7,539 bases of DNA from Bacteroidota bacterium (lineage in GTDB: Bacteria > Bacteroidota > Ignavibacteria > Kryptoniales > JAKASW01): assembly GCA_021789755.1 (NCBI GenBank), contig JAJYJD010000169.1:1-7539 (forward strand), read 5' to 3'. The translations under genes were made by a program, and so were the position numbers. How positions within the stretch are numbered: position 1 is the stretch's first letter; the number at the start of each line of letters is the position of its first letter. The notes below the pieces were generated by a model that did not search any database, was not told the DNA's origin, and worked only from the letters and a program-made list of their open reading frames with translations. Positions 1-6,517 of the stretch are shown here, piece after piece.

Positions 1-2
1 AA

Positions 3-83
3 CCGGTGAAATCGATGCCGATGGCGGTCGAAGAACGCGAGGAAAGGCATTCCGTATCAAACAAAAGGAAGAAAGCGTGCTGA
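3..83 (+). CDS. Possible C-terminal tail of an upstream gene (partial)
   Basis: An open frame enters from the window edge and ends at TGA 81-83, giving 26 residues that close with a basic tail (SNKRKKAC). Its stop overlaps the GTG start at 77 of the next gene, an arrangement common for translationally coupled genes. The frame of the downstream gene (frame 2) is also open back to the edge, so the true upstream reading frame is uncertain. No family can be recognised from so short a piece. Confidence 0.25.
   Translation, partial: PVKSMPMAVEEREERHSVSNKRKKAC
66..71 (+). promoter_or_regulatory. Ribosome binding site for the DUF5683-like gene
   Basis: AGGAAG lies 5 nt before the GTG at 77. It supports that GTG as the start, because no ATG occurs in frame before the signal peptide. 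Confidence 0.5.
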
Positions 84-1141
84 AACTTATCGTTGCCTTA
101 TCGTTATTGCTGCCCACAGCGGCTATGGCCCAGCAGGGTAGACCTGTGGCGTTCTGCGGTGAAGTTCACTCTTTGATTCGTGCCTCGCTTGTGTTGAAGG
201 CGGGTGGCAGCGGAGTCCAATCGGACGTAGTTCGTGAGGATGAACCGGTCTCCGTCTTGATGAATTCACGCGTCGCCGATCCACATTCTTATCTGTCCGG
301 CGTTATCTCGGATGATCTTTTCGAGCCTGATAAGCGGCAGAGTCTGCAGGATTCGCTTGCGGGGGCAAAAACAAGGAACGCGCTCAAGGTGGGTTTCTTT
401 TCGCTCATTATCCCGGGTGCTGGTCAGTTATACAGTGGAAATATCGTGAAGGCTGCAGCCTTTTTCGGGGTCGAATTTGCCGCCTGGATTGTGAATGTGG
501 TGTATAACAAGAAAGGTTCCGATGAGACGAAAGCTTTTCAGCTCTACGCGGATGGAACGGCTGCAGAAAATTATCAGAATGGACACTATAGTGTAGTCCG
601 GTATGCCGAGTGGATTCAGAAGAATCTTCCTGAGCTAATGAGTCAGCAGGGGACATCGCCGGCAAATCAAACTATCGCAAATGAATACGCGCCGTTGATA
701 GTCATCAACAACGGAAAGCCCGCCCCATGGGACCAGATAAACTGGAACGCTTTGAACCAGGTCGAAGTTGCAATTGGAGGCTACTTCTCGCATTGGCTCT
801 TCGTCTATCCAAATGTAGAATACTACAAGGAAATCGGGAAGTATCCGCAGTTCAGACAGGGTTGGGACGACGAGAATCCGGCGTTGCTGGACTACAACAG
901 TCTGAGAAACGACACTCCACACAGTGCATACTTTGAAAACATGCGAGGCACCGCGACGGGATTTTACAGCGTGGGGCTCGCCGCGGCAGGAGCGATAATT
1001 GCAAATCATTTCGTGTCTGCAGTAGAGGCGACAATATGGGCCCACAGCCATTTCAGGCCGGTTGAGACTAACATTAAGGTCTCTCGACTGCCATATGGCG
1101 GAGGCTACCAAACCACGCTTGCTCTCGCAGTCCATTTCTGA
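77..1141 (+). CDS. Exported DUF5683-like membrane-associated protein
   Basis: Protein of 354 residues and unknown biochemical function. Residues 1-18 form a signal peptide (basic start, LLLPTAAMA, likely cleavage after AMA before QQ). A conserved block follows at about 105-145: SLIIPGAGQLYSGN and then a hydrophobic helix (KAAAFFGVEFAAWIVNVVY). Near the C-terminus a Gly/Ala-rich helix (about 295-311) runs into NHFVSAVEATIWAHSHF. The pair 'PGAGQLYxGN ... NHxxSAxxA' is what I associate with the DUF5683 family, widespread in Bacteroidota-type genomes and predicted to sit in the envelope. The middle (about 150-290) is soluble, aromatic-rich and probably periplasmic. The start is GTG 77, chosen because it puts the signal peptide at the N-terminus and has AGGAAG 5 nt before it. 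The frame is intact to TGA 1139-1141, in contrast to the broken region that follows. Confidence 0.8.
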   Translation: MLKLIVALSLLLPTAAMAQQGRPVAFCGEVHSLIRASLVLKAGGSGVQSDVVREDEPVSVLMNSRVADPHSYLSGVISDDLFEPDKRQSLQDSLAGAKTRNALKVGFFSLIIPGAGQLYSGNIVKAAAFFGVEFAAWIVNVVYNKKGSDETKAFQLYADGTAAENYQNGHYSVVRYAEWIQKNLPELMSQQGTSPANQTIANEYAPLIVINNGKPAPWDQINWNALNQVEVAIGGYFSHWLFVYPNVEYYKEIGKYPQFRQGWDDENPALLDYNSLRNDTPHSAYFENMRGTATGFYSVGLAAAGAIIANHFVSAVEATIWAHSHFRPVETNIKVSRLPYGGGYQTTLALAVHF

Positions 1142-1167
1142 ACGGCAAAGATGACCATCTCTATTGA

Positions 1168-1317
1168 AAAGAACATGAAACAAAATCCGTCGCGAGTGGC
1201 GCCATCCGAGCCCGCCACCGATCATTCCAAGAGGGGAAATATGCCGACGCGCGGCAGATTGCTAACCAGGTACGGTTTAATCGAGAACAATTATTCAAAT
1301 CAAGGAAATGCCCATAA
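1168..1317 (+). pseudogene. Possible TPR-protein scrap
   Basis: The 166 nt between the DUF5683-like gene and the Wzi-like remnant hold no clear gene. One frame, open from 1168 to TAA 1315-1317, contains FQEGKYADARQIANQV (1225-1272), which reads like one helix pair of a tetratricopeptide repeat (GKYADA is a typical TPR turn). There is no start codon or ribosome site for it. A competing frame (ATG 1151 to TAA 1324, 57 codons) shows no recognisable features. My best guess is a residual fragment of a deleted TPR gene. The match is short and could be chance. Confidence 0.25.
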
Positions 1318-1673
1318 AAAATAAATCAATGGCCCTTTTGTGGCTCCTTATAACGCTTCCAATTTTGTTCCCAATTACGCTGAGTGCACAAATAGAGCTG
1401 GTGCCGGTGAATAACGATGTGTATCCATTTCTGGAAAAGCTGAGCTTGGAGGGATTGATCGATTTTAACCAAAATAATATTCCGATAAGCAGGAGAGCCG
1501 TTGCGTAGTATCTGAAAGAGATCGAGGCAGAAAAAGATAAGTTATCCCGAACCGAACAAACCATACTTTCGGATTTATTTTTGGAATTCAACTTCAATGT
1601 AAATAAAAACCTAAAAAATTCGTATTCATTTCTTGGAGAATTCAAACCTCGCATTGACTCATACAAAAGGTAA
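1308..1673 (+). pseudogene. Truncated Wzi-like capsule assembly protein (N-terminal remnant)
   Basis: The reading frame starts at ATG 1308, or at ATG 1329, which gives a tighter signal peptide. A hydrophobic export signal (ALLWLLITLPILFPITLSAQ) is followed by PVNNDVYPFLEKLSLEGLI and PISRRAVA, then TAG at 1506-1508. The same frame resumes at once with YLKEIEAEKDKLSRTEQTIL and continues to TAA 1671-1673. The order 'VPV.N.VY.FL..L.L.G.I ... PISR..VA.YL..I' matches the N-terminus of outer-membrane capsule-assembly (Wzi-like) proteins of the Bacteroidota group, whose beta-barrel then extends for several hundred more residues. Only about 120 codons remain, so the barrel is missing. The segment is visibly more AT-rich than the operon to the right. 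It is broken twice: the amber codon within the conserved 'VAxYL' motif, and loss of the 3' part at about 1673. Confidence 0.65.
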
Positions 1674-2334
1674 CTTTGGGAGAGTCATAAGGGAGTCGCT
1701 GCCTTCTCTCAGATCAAACGTTAACCCTAGCATAGTTGAGGAATTCATTAGGCGAGGATAACTTATATCACCGCTGCATTTTATTGTGCCTTCGGCAGCA
1801 TTAGATAAGCCACCAGGATTATTAAAATAACTTGTCAGACAGCTCCTGTTGCCCGATGTATTGAAACTTGTCCAAACCAGGAGACCGGATGCAAAATCAT
1901 ATTCTGTGCTGTCACAGTTTGTAGCCACGAGTACTGCAGGTGATGAAGCACGATTGTTCTTAAAGACCGAATAGAAGATCGAAGGGTTTCTTCTCCAAAG
2001 CATTACGAAACTCGGATTAGTGAGCTGTCTTACCTCCACGGTGTATTGCTCACACTGTCACTTGTTAATTTCACTGGAATTGACCACAAGCCGTTACTAT
2101 CGCTGCGGTAGCTATAATATATGTTCCGGACCGAGTCGGTCTTCTCCTGCCAGCCGCATAGGGTAACCGAATCCGCGTTACTGCAAATGTCCCGGAATTC
2201 CTGGAGTTCACCGGGCACAGCTTCGGAAATAATTGAGACGGAAGTATCCCATTTCGTTGTACGGCAGTTGAATCTGACTGCAGCCATAGCTGAATTGTCA
2301 TAGCTGCGTGCTTTTAACCCATGTATTAGCGTCG
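1659..2334 (-). pseudogene. Interior remnant of a secreted beta-propeller-like protein, frameshifted
   Basis: Two minus-strand frames together make one fragment. The upstream part (about 2334 to stop TAA 2030-2032) ends IYYSYRSDSNGLWSIPVKLT then SDSVSNTPWR. The downstream part (from about 2039 to TGA 1659-1661) starts VEVRQLTNPSFVMLWRRNPS. The switch at about 2036-2044 fits loss of one base (or gain of two); joined there, the text reads smoothly as SVSNTP/VEVRQLTNPSF. The two halves share a loose repeat of 'aromatic, S, W-S/V-W, N-T/S' strands like those of propeller or BNR-type extracellular proteins. No start, signal peptide or C-terminal sorting domain is present, so both ends are lost. 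The family is not identified; 'propeller-like' is inferred from the strand pattern only. Confidence 0.5.
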
Positions 2335-2976
2335 CTAAATCAGTGACGCTTCGTTTTCCTTGCTGAAGAAGTATGTCTTTGTTGTATCGAAGTACATCTT
2401 CAATTCTGCCCCCGGCTTGGGATCTACCGGCTCCGTTATCCTCGCAACTATCTGGTTCGTACGCGATTGAAAATACAAATAAGCCTCGTTCCCCATCGGC
2501 CCCGAGATATCCAGCCGCAACGGCCACGTCGAGTCGAGTTTGCCCTTCTTCCTCCCTCCAATCTGTACGTGTTCCGGCCGTATTCCCAGATATATTTCCT
2601 TCCCTATCGTCCCGCTCAGCTTCTTCTCAAACTCCGCGGGAATCTCGAGCCTTATGCTCCCTTCTCGCTCCTCGAAGTACAGCCCTTTCTCCTTCCTTAG
2701 TTTCCCTTCGAAGAAGTTCATAGCCGGCGTCCCGATGAAGCTTGCCACGAACTTGTTTTAGGGCTTGTTGTACAGATCCAGAGGCGTACGTATCTGCTGG
2801 ACCACCCCGTCCTTCATTACGACTATCCTGTCTCCCATCGTCATGCCTTCAACATGATCGTGCGTTACGTATATCATCGTCGCGTCAAGTCGCCTGTGAA
2901 GTTTCGATATCTCGGCCCTCATCTGCACCCGCATCTTCGCGTCAAGGTTTGACAACGGCTCGTCGAGCAGAATTCC
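2335..2976 (-). pseudogene. 5'-truncated MalK/UgpC-type sugar ABC transporter ATPase
   Basis: This is a remnant of a CUT1-type ABC ATPase. Visible in order are Walker B with the catalytic Glu (ILLDEP, Asp codon 2962-2964, Glu codon 2959-2961), the D-loop (SNLDAKMR), the switch-His motif (YVTHDHVEGMTMGDRI), then LYNKP followed by TAA at 2758-2760. After it the same frame continues NKFVASFIGTPAMNFFEGKL and the regulatory TOBE domain with the hallmark GIRPEHV, ending at a natural-looking TAG 2335-2337. A full protein is about 365 residues. Here the first ~155 are gone, including Walker A, the Q-loop and the LSGGQ signature. In this family the codon after LYNKP is usually Ala or Glu, so GAA or GCA changed to TAA is the likely nonsense mutation. 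The 5' boundary is a fusion with the GH2 gene in another frame. It cannot encode a working ATPase. Confidence 0.88.
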
Positions 2977-5669
2977 ACAAGGTTCAATATCAATTGTTGG
3001 GCAACCGGATCCGGCCTCAACGCAAACAGACTGTCGTTGCATGTATCCCGCCAAACCAATCGTCCGAGAACCTCGACGCTGCTTATTATAACCAGCCCTT
3101 TCTCTACCTCAGCCGAGACAATTACCGGTCTCGCCAGTCCGAGTCCCGAGCGAGCAAGGACTTCGTGTTGTCCGATGATCTTCAAGTCACATTGAGGCAC
3201 AATCTCACCGCCGTACCCACCGTTAAAAATGCGAAGATCTTCTTTTCTTATTCCCTTCCAAATGATGTGTGAAAGATCGGAGGGAATAATATGAGAATCG
3301 TATCCTCCTTCGTTGAGATCTTTCCTCGGTTCAACGATCAATCTAAGTTTTCCAGGAAGCGTGAACTCGGTTTTGTCTTTAACACCGTCCTCCGGTTGGA
3401 GAAGTACAAGCCGTCCACCTTTTTCCACCCACGAGAAAATTTCTTCACTCGCATTATCGAACTCTGCCGCAGAGATTTCATTCCCCACCACAAACAAAGC
3501 ATTTGTGTCCTGGTCGATTTGTCCCGCCTGTTGAGAGACTCGAACACCGCGAGAAATAAGGAATTCACAAACTTCGCCGCCTCCGCCAGGGAGCGACACG
3601 CTTGTCGACGCAGAAGATTCTCTGTCAGTGCCGCGTGGGTAGACATGTACCACCTTATTGCTCATTGCCACACGGCCCGTGCGAGTATCCGTCAGCTCAG
3701 CCGTGATATGATAGTCTCCTGCCTTCGATGGAAAGATAATACTGAAATTCTGTTTCGACTGTCCCGATTCCTCAACGCGGATCGAAGCAATCATGGTAGT
3801 AACCCATTCGCCGCCTGAATCCACAATCCCGATTGTGAGTTTCCCTTCGCTGGCAAATGGGTAGTCGTTTAGAATGAGCACGCTTACGGATCTATTCTCA
3901 CCTTCAACAAAATGCCTGTCCCACAGTTCGATGCTGACACCAAAGGGTTCGAAAGTGTTCTTCATCGATACAAGCACGGGCTTCGGATCCAGTCCTGAAA
4001 TGTCGCCTTTAAACCAGTGGGAAGTTGGGCCTTCGTTGCTGCTGAGGTAAACGAAAGGTTGAATGCACCGGACCCGCATTCGCCGAAAAAGCTCCGTTAG
4101 CTCGGAGGCCAGAAAAGACTGTTGCTCTATGAGTTCATCCTTGGAATAGTCTTCACCGAGCCACCGGCTAACCACCTTTTTGGTTAGCCCACTCGGCCGG
4201 AAATTCTTGTCGAGCCACCACCAGAGATATTCGTTCACTTGTGAAGGGTATGTTGAATTCTCTATCTCGTCGAGTGATCTCGTGTAGCCGAATTTACGAT
4301 TTACAAGGACCGGACCGAGCGAGTAGATGTACGGATGGTCTTCGAAGAAGTCGTACGACTCCCACGGGCGAGTGGGATCGAGTTTCTTCATCTCGGGAAT
4401 TATCTCATTTTGCACCACGGCGTCGGAAGATTCGTTCAGCGGGTCCCAGATAACAATGCTCGGGTGGTTCCAATTGTCTTTCAGCCATTCGGTGAATTCC
4501 CTGGAAATCTGCTCCTTTGTCCCGGTAGCTCCCCAGAATTGCCACTCGTCCTGCAGCATGATACCGCCTTCGTCGGCAATGTCGTACCACCTGTTGTACA
4601 TATGACCGAGGTGCGCACGAAAGAAGTTGAAATTGTGCCCCTTCGGAATTTCAACAAGTAATTTCCTGATCCATCCTTCATTCCAGGGAAGTAACCGTCT
4701 GTCCTCGTCCGACAGGAAACGATGAAACGCGATATTGCTCCCTTTCAAATAGATCTTTTTACCGTTGAGCAGGAAGTCGGGACCGTCAATCTTGAATTCA
4801 CGCATCCCGAAGGTAACGTCCATCTCGTCAATGAAGGCACCGTCGCCACCCGTAAGCGTCGCCGTAAAAACATAGAGGAATGGCGTGTCGGGTGACCACA
4901 AATTAACGTGCGGCATGGATATGCGAATCGTAACTTCTGCCTCTGACATTGGCTCAACTGTCACCCGGTCATGGATAACTCCGGATGCCGGCTCGCCGCT
5001 CGACTTTTCCCTAACCTTCGCCGACAGGAAGATATCTATTGGAGCAATACTCATGTTTTCCAGCCACACATTCACGTCGACACGTGACTCGTCAATTCTC
5101 GGAAGCATCTGGACCAGCTTTACTCTTACATGACCGGTGTGAACGAGCTTTACGTCTCCCCAGATACCGGGGATGAACGAGATACGTTCCTGGTCCTTGC
5201 CGACCGCGCTCTCCGGCGGGAGCGTCGCCCTCTGGCCGACTCTGATTAGAATTTCATTCTCGCTGCCATACTTCAGGAATTTGTCTATTCTATACTCCTG
5301 TGAAGTGTAACATGAGATCGACTCGCCCGCCAGGCTTCCATTTACCCGGACGGCTGTCCCGAACATGCTCTGTTCAATTTTCAGGAACGCCGGGCGACCT
5401 TTCTGATTCTCTTCTGCAAAAAAAGTCCTGCGATACCAATGGAAGTCGTGTCCCCGCCAGTCGTATGAGGGCGTCGCGCAATCTACGAGTGACGGTACCT
5501 CGACACGGTGCATGAATTTGCTCGGTGGAGAATTCATCTCACCCGGCTCTATCTCCCAGACACCATTTAGTTCAGCTATAATTCTTCTGTCGGCTCTATT
5601 TTGGTTATTAGTACGAATCAAGTAATGCTCGGCGATTAATGTGAAATAATGATATGAATCATCGAACAA
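2919..5669 (-). CDS. Glycoside hydrolase family 2 enzyme (beta-galactosidase-like)
   Basis: Retaining glycosidase of 916 codons as read from TTG 5669; substrate not determinable. Approximate domains: GH2 sugar-binding jelly roll 35-175 (LNGVWEIEP; FIPGIWGDVKL), Ig-like sandwich 185-290, TIM barrel 298-560, further Ig-like domain 585-680, and a C-terminal alpha/beta domain 690-897 resembling a glutamine-amidotransferase-like fold (FVVGN ... WVEKGGRLVLL). Catalytic candidates are acid/base Glu413 (HPSIVIWDPLNES) and nucleophile Glu480 (SQVNEYLWW). No signal peptide is seen, so it probably cleaves sugars delivered by the adjacent importer. It begins 23 nt after the permease stop. The start is uncertain: no in-frame ATG precedes LNGVWEI, so TTG 5669 or TTG 5621 are candidates; the ATG at 5662 is out of frame. 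The last ~16 codons (from about 2970) read malK DNA out of frame (CSTSRCQTLTRRCGCR), so the native C-terminus was replaced. The lost part seems short, so the enzyme may still work. Confidence 0.88.
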   Translation of the reverse strand: MFDDSYHYFTLIAEHYLIRTNNQNRADRRIIAELNGVWEIEPGEMNSPPSKFMHRVEVPSLVDCATPSYDWRGHDFHWYRRTFFAEENQKGRPAFLKIEQSMFGTAVRVNGSLAGESISCYTSQEYRIDKFLKYGSENEILIRVGQRATLPPESAVGKDQERISFIPGIWGDVKLVHTGHVRVKLVQMLPRIDESRVDVNVWLENMSIAPIDIFLSAKVREKSSGEPASGVIHDRVTVEPMSEAEVTIRISMPHVNLWSPDTPFLYVFTATLTGGDGAFIDEMDVTFGMREFKIDGPDFLLNGKKIYLKGSNIAFHRFLSDEDRRLLPWNEGWIRKLLVEIPKGHNFNFFRAHLGHMYNRWYDIADEGGIMLQDEWQFWGATGTKEQISREFTEWLKDNWNHPSIVIWDPLNESSDAVVQNEIIPEMKKLDPTRPWESYDFFEDHPYIYSLGPVLVNRKFGYTRSLDEIENSTYPSQVNEYLWWWLDKNFRPSGLTKKVVSRWLGEDYSKDELIEQQSFLASELTELFRRMRVRCIQPFVYLSSNEGPTSHWFKGDISGLDPKPVLVSMKNTFEPFGVSIELWDRHFVEGENRSVSVLILNDYPFASEGKLTIGIVDSGGEWVTTMIASIRVEESGQSKQNFSIIFPSKAGDYHITAELTDTRTGRVAMSNKVVHVYPRGTDRESSASTSVSLPGGGGEVCEFLISRGVRVSQQAGQIDQDTNALFVVGNEISAAEFDNASEEIFSWVEKGGRLVLLQPEDGVKDKTEFTLPGKLRLIVEPRKDLNEGGYDSHIIPSDLSHIIWKGIRKEDLRIFNGGYGGEIVPQCDLKIIGQHEVLARSGLGLARPVIVSAEVEKGLVIISSVEVLGRLVWRDTCNDSLFALRPDPVAQQLILNLVEFCSTSRCQTLTRRCGCR
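4166..4189. repeat. 9-bp perfect inverted repeat inside the GH2 gene
   Basis: GGCTAACCA (4166-4174) and TGGTTAGCC (4181-4189) are exact reverse complements around a 6-nt spacer. On the mRNA this would form a stable hairpin over the codons for GLTKKVVSR. There is no U-run after it in the transcribed direction, so it is not an intrinsic terminator. It may simply reflect codon choice. Confidence 0.5.
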
Positions 5670-5692
5670 ATGACTTCGCGACGGCTATTCTT

Positions 5693-6517
5693 CTATTCCT
5701 TCAGGCTGCCTGCTACAAGCCCACTAACGTAACTCTTCTGAAGAGCGAGGAACAGGATCATAATCGGAAGAATGGTCACAACGGAGCCCGCCATCATGAG
5801 TTCCGTGTCGGGAGCATGCTCGCCCATCAAGTTGGCGAGCGCAACTGGAAGCGTATACATTGTATCCCTGTTCAACACTATCAGTGGCCACATGAAATCG
5901 TTCCATGTACCGAGAAAGGTAAAGATGCCAAGAGTTACAAGAGCCGGCCTGGCAAGCGGCAAAATGATCTGCCAATAAATTCTGAAATCGCTGCATCCGT
6001 CAATCCGCGCCGAATCAATAAGGTCTGTCGGAATCGTCATCATGTATTGTCTGAAAAAGAAAATGCTGAACGCGCTGACAGCCCCAGGCAAGATCAGTCC
6101 CCAATATGTATTGAGCATCCCCATCTGACGCAAAATCAGGAAGACGGGAAGCATTCCGACCTGCGCGGGTATGACCATAGTCGCGAGAAATGAAGTAAAG
6201 AGGAATCTTCGTCCCTTGAATGCATATTTGGCAAACGCGAATCCCGCGAGAGAGTTCAGGAACAAACTGCATATTGTCATAAGGCTTGAAACGGCAAAAC
6301 TGTTCACAAAGTCCCTGAGAAAATGGAGCCGCTTGAAAAGTATTGTGTACTGTTCAAGAGTGAATTTCTTCGGCCAGAAAACGGGCGGATAAGCGAAAGA
6401 CTCTCCTGTTTTCATGAATGATGTCATGATCATCCAGAAGAACGGTACGAGTACTATGATTGCTGCAAGCACCATAACGGCGGTGACCGCGATCGATTTG
6501 ATCTGTCGCTCTTTCAT
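5693..6517 (-). CDS. CUT1-family sugar ABC transporter permease, MalG-like
   Basis: Inner-membrane subunit of 274 residues that forms half of the translocation channel of a binding-protein-dependent sugar importer. Six hydrophobic segments are visible (about 10-33, 71-95, 105-129, 139-158, 190-212, 240-260). The cytoplasmic coupling (EAA) loop is at about 163-190: LIDSARIDGCSDFRIYWQII then LPLARPAL. Asp168-Ser169-Ala170 replaces the usual Glu-Ala-Ala, while the Gly (174) is kept. Further MalG-type signatures are PFFWMIMTSF near the N-terminus and FTFLGTWNDFMWPL. The ATG start overlaps the stop of the upstream permease by 4 nt (ATGA), indicating translational coupling. Length is normal for the family and the frame is intact to TAG 5693-5695. 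Its partner ATPase would bind the EAA loop, but the malK copy in this operon is broken. Confidence 0.93.
   Translation of the reverse strand: MKERQIKSIAVTAVMVLAAIIVLVPFFWMIMTSFMKTGESFAYPPVFWPKKFTLEQYTILFKRLHFLRDFVNSFAVSSLMTICSLFLNSLAGFAFAKYAFKGRRFLFTSFLATMVIPAQVGMLPVFLILRQMGMLNTYWGLILPGAVSAFSIFFFRQYMMTIPTDLIDSARIDGCSDFRIYWQIILPLARPALVTLGIFTFLGTWNDFMWPLIVLNRDTMYTLPVALANLMGEHAPDTELMMAGSVVTILPIMILFLALQKSYVSGLVAGSLKE

Noticed and set aside
635..1225. 196-codon minus-strand open frame
   Set aside because: It is antisense to the DUF5683-like gene, whose signal peptide and conserved block are convincing.
1151..1324. 57-codon plus-strand open frame after the DUF5683-like gene
   Set aside because: No clear ribosome site, signal or family resemblance. 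The TPR-like text lies in a different frame of the same DNA.
2338..2527. Upstream part of the minus-strand frame that leads into the propeller-like remnant
   Set aside because: It overlaps the TOBE-domain coding part of the malK remnant in another frame and has no recognisable features of its own.
2977..3054. N-terminal extension of the malK fragment frame (MAGYMQRQSV...)
   Set aside because: It is the GH2 coding sequence read in another frame. MalK-like text begins only at about 2973-2976, so the ATG there is not a real start.
2742..3272. 176-codon plus-strand open frame
   Set aside because: It lies opposite the malK remnant and the GH2 gene, is rich in Ser, Arg and Pro as antisense frames often are, and has no motif.
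4166..4189. Hairpin as a transcription terminator
   Set aside because: It is inside the GH2 coding frame and lacks a U-run on the transcribed strand.
5647..5662. ATGAT/ATCAT inverted repeat near the GH2 start as an operator
   Set aside because: Only 5-bp arms with a 4-nt gap in an AT-rich stretch inside the transcription unit; expected by chance.
5654..6193. 179-codon plus-strand open frame
   Set aside because: It is antisense to the clear MalG-like permease, with a low-complexity polar composition and no conserved motif.
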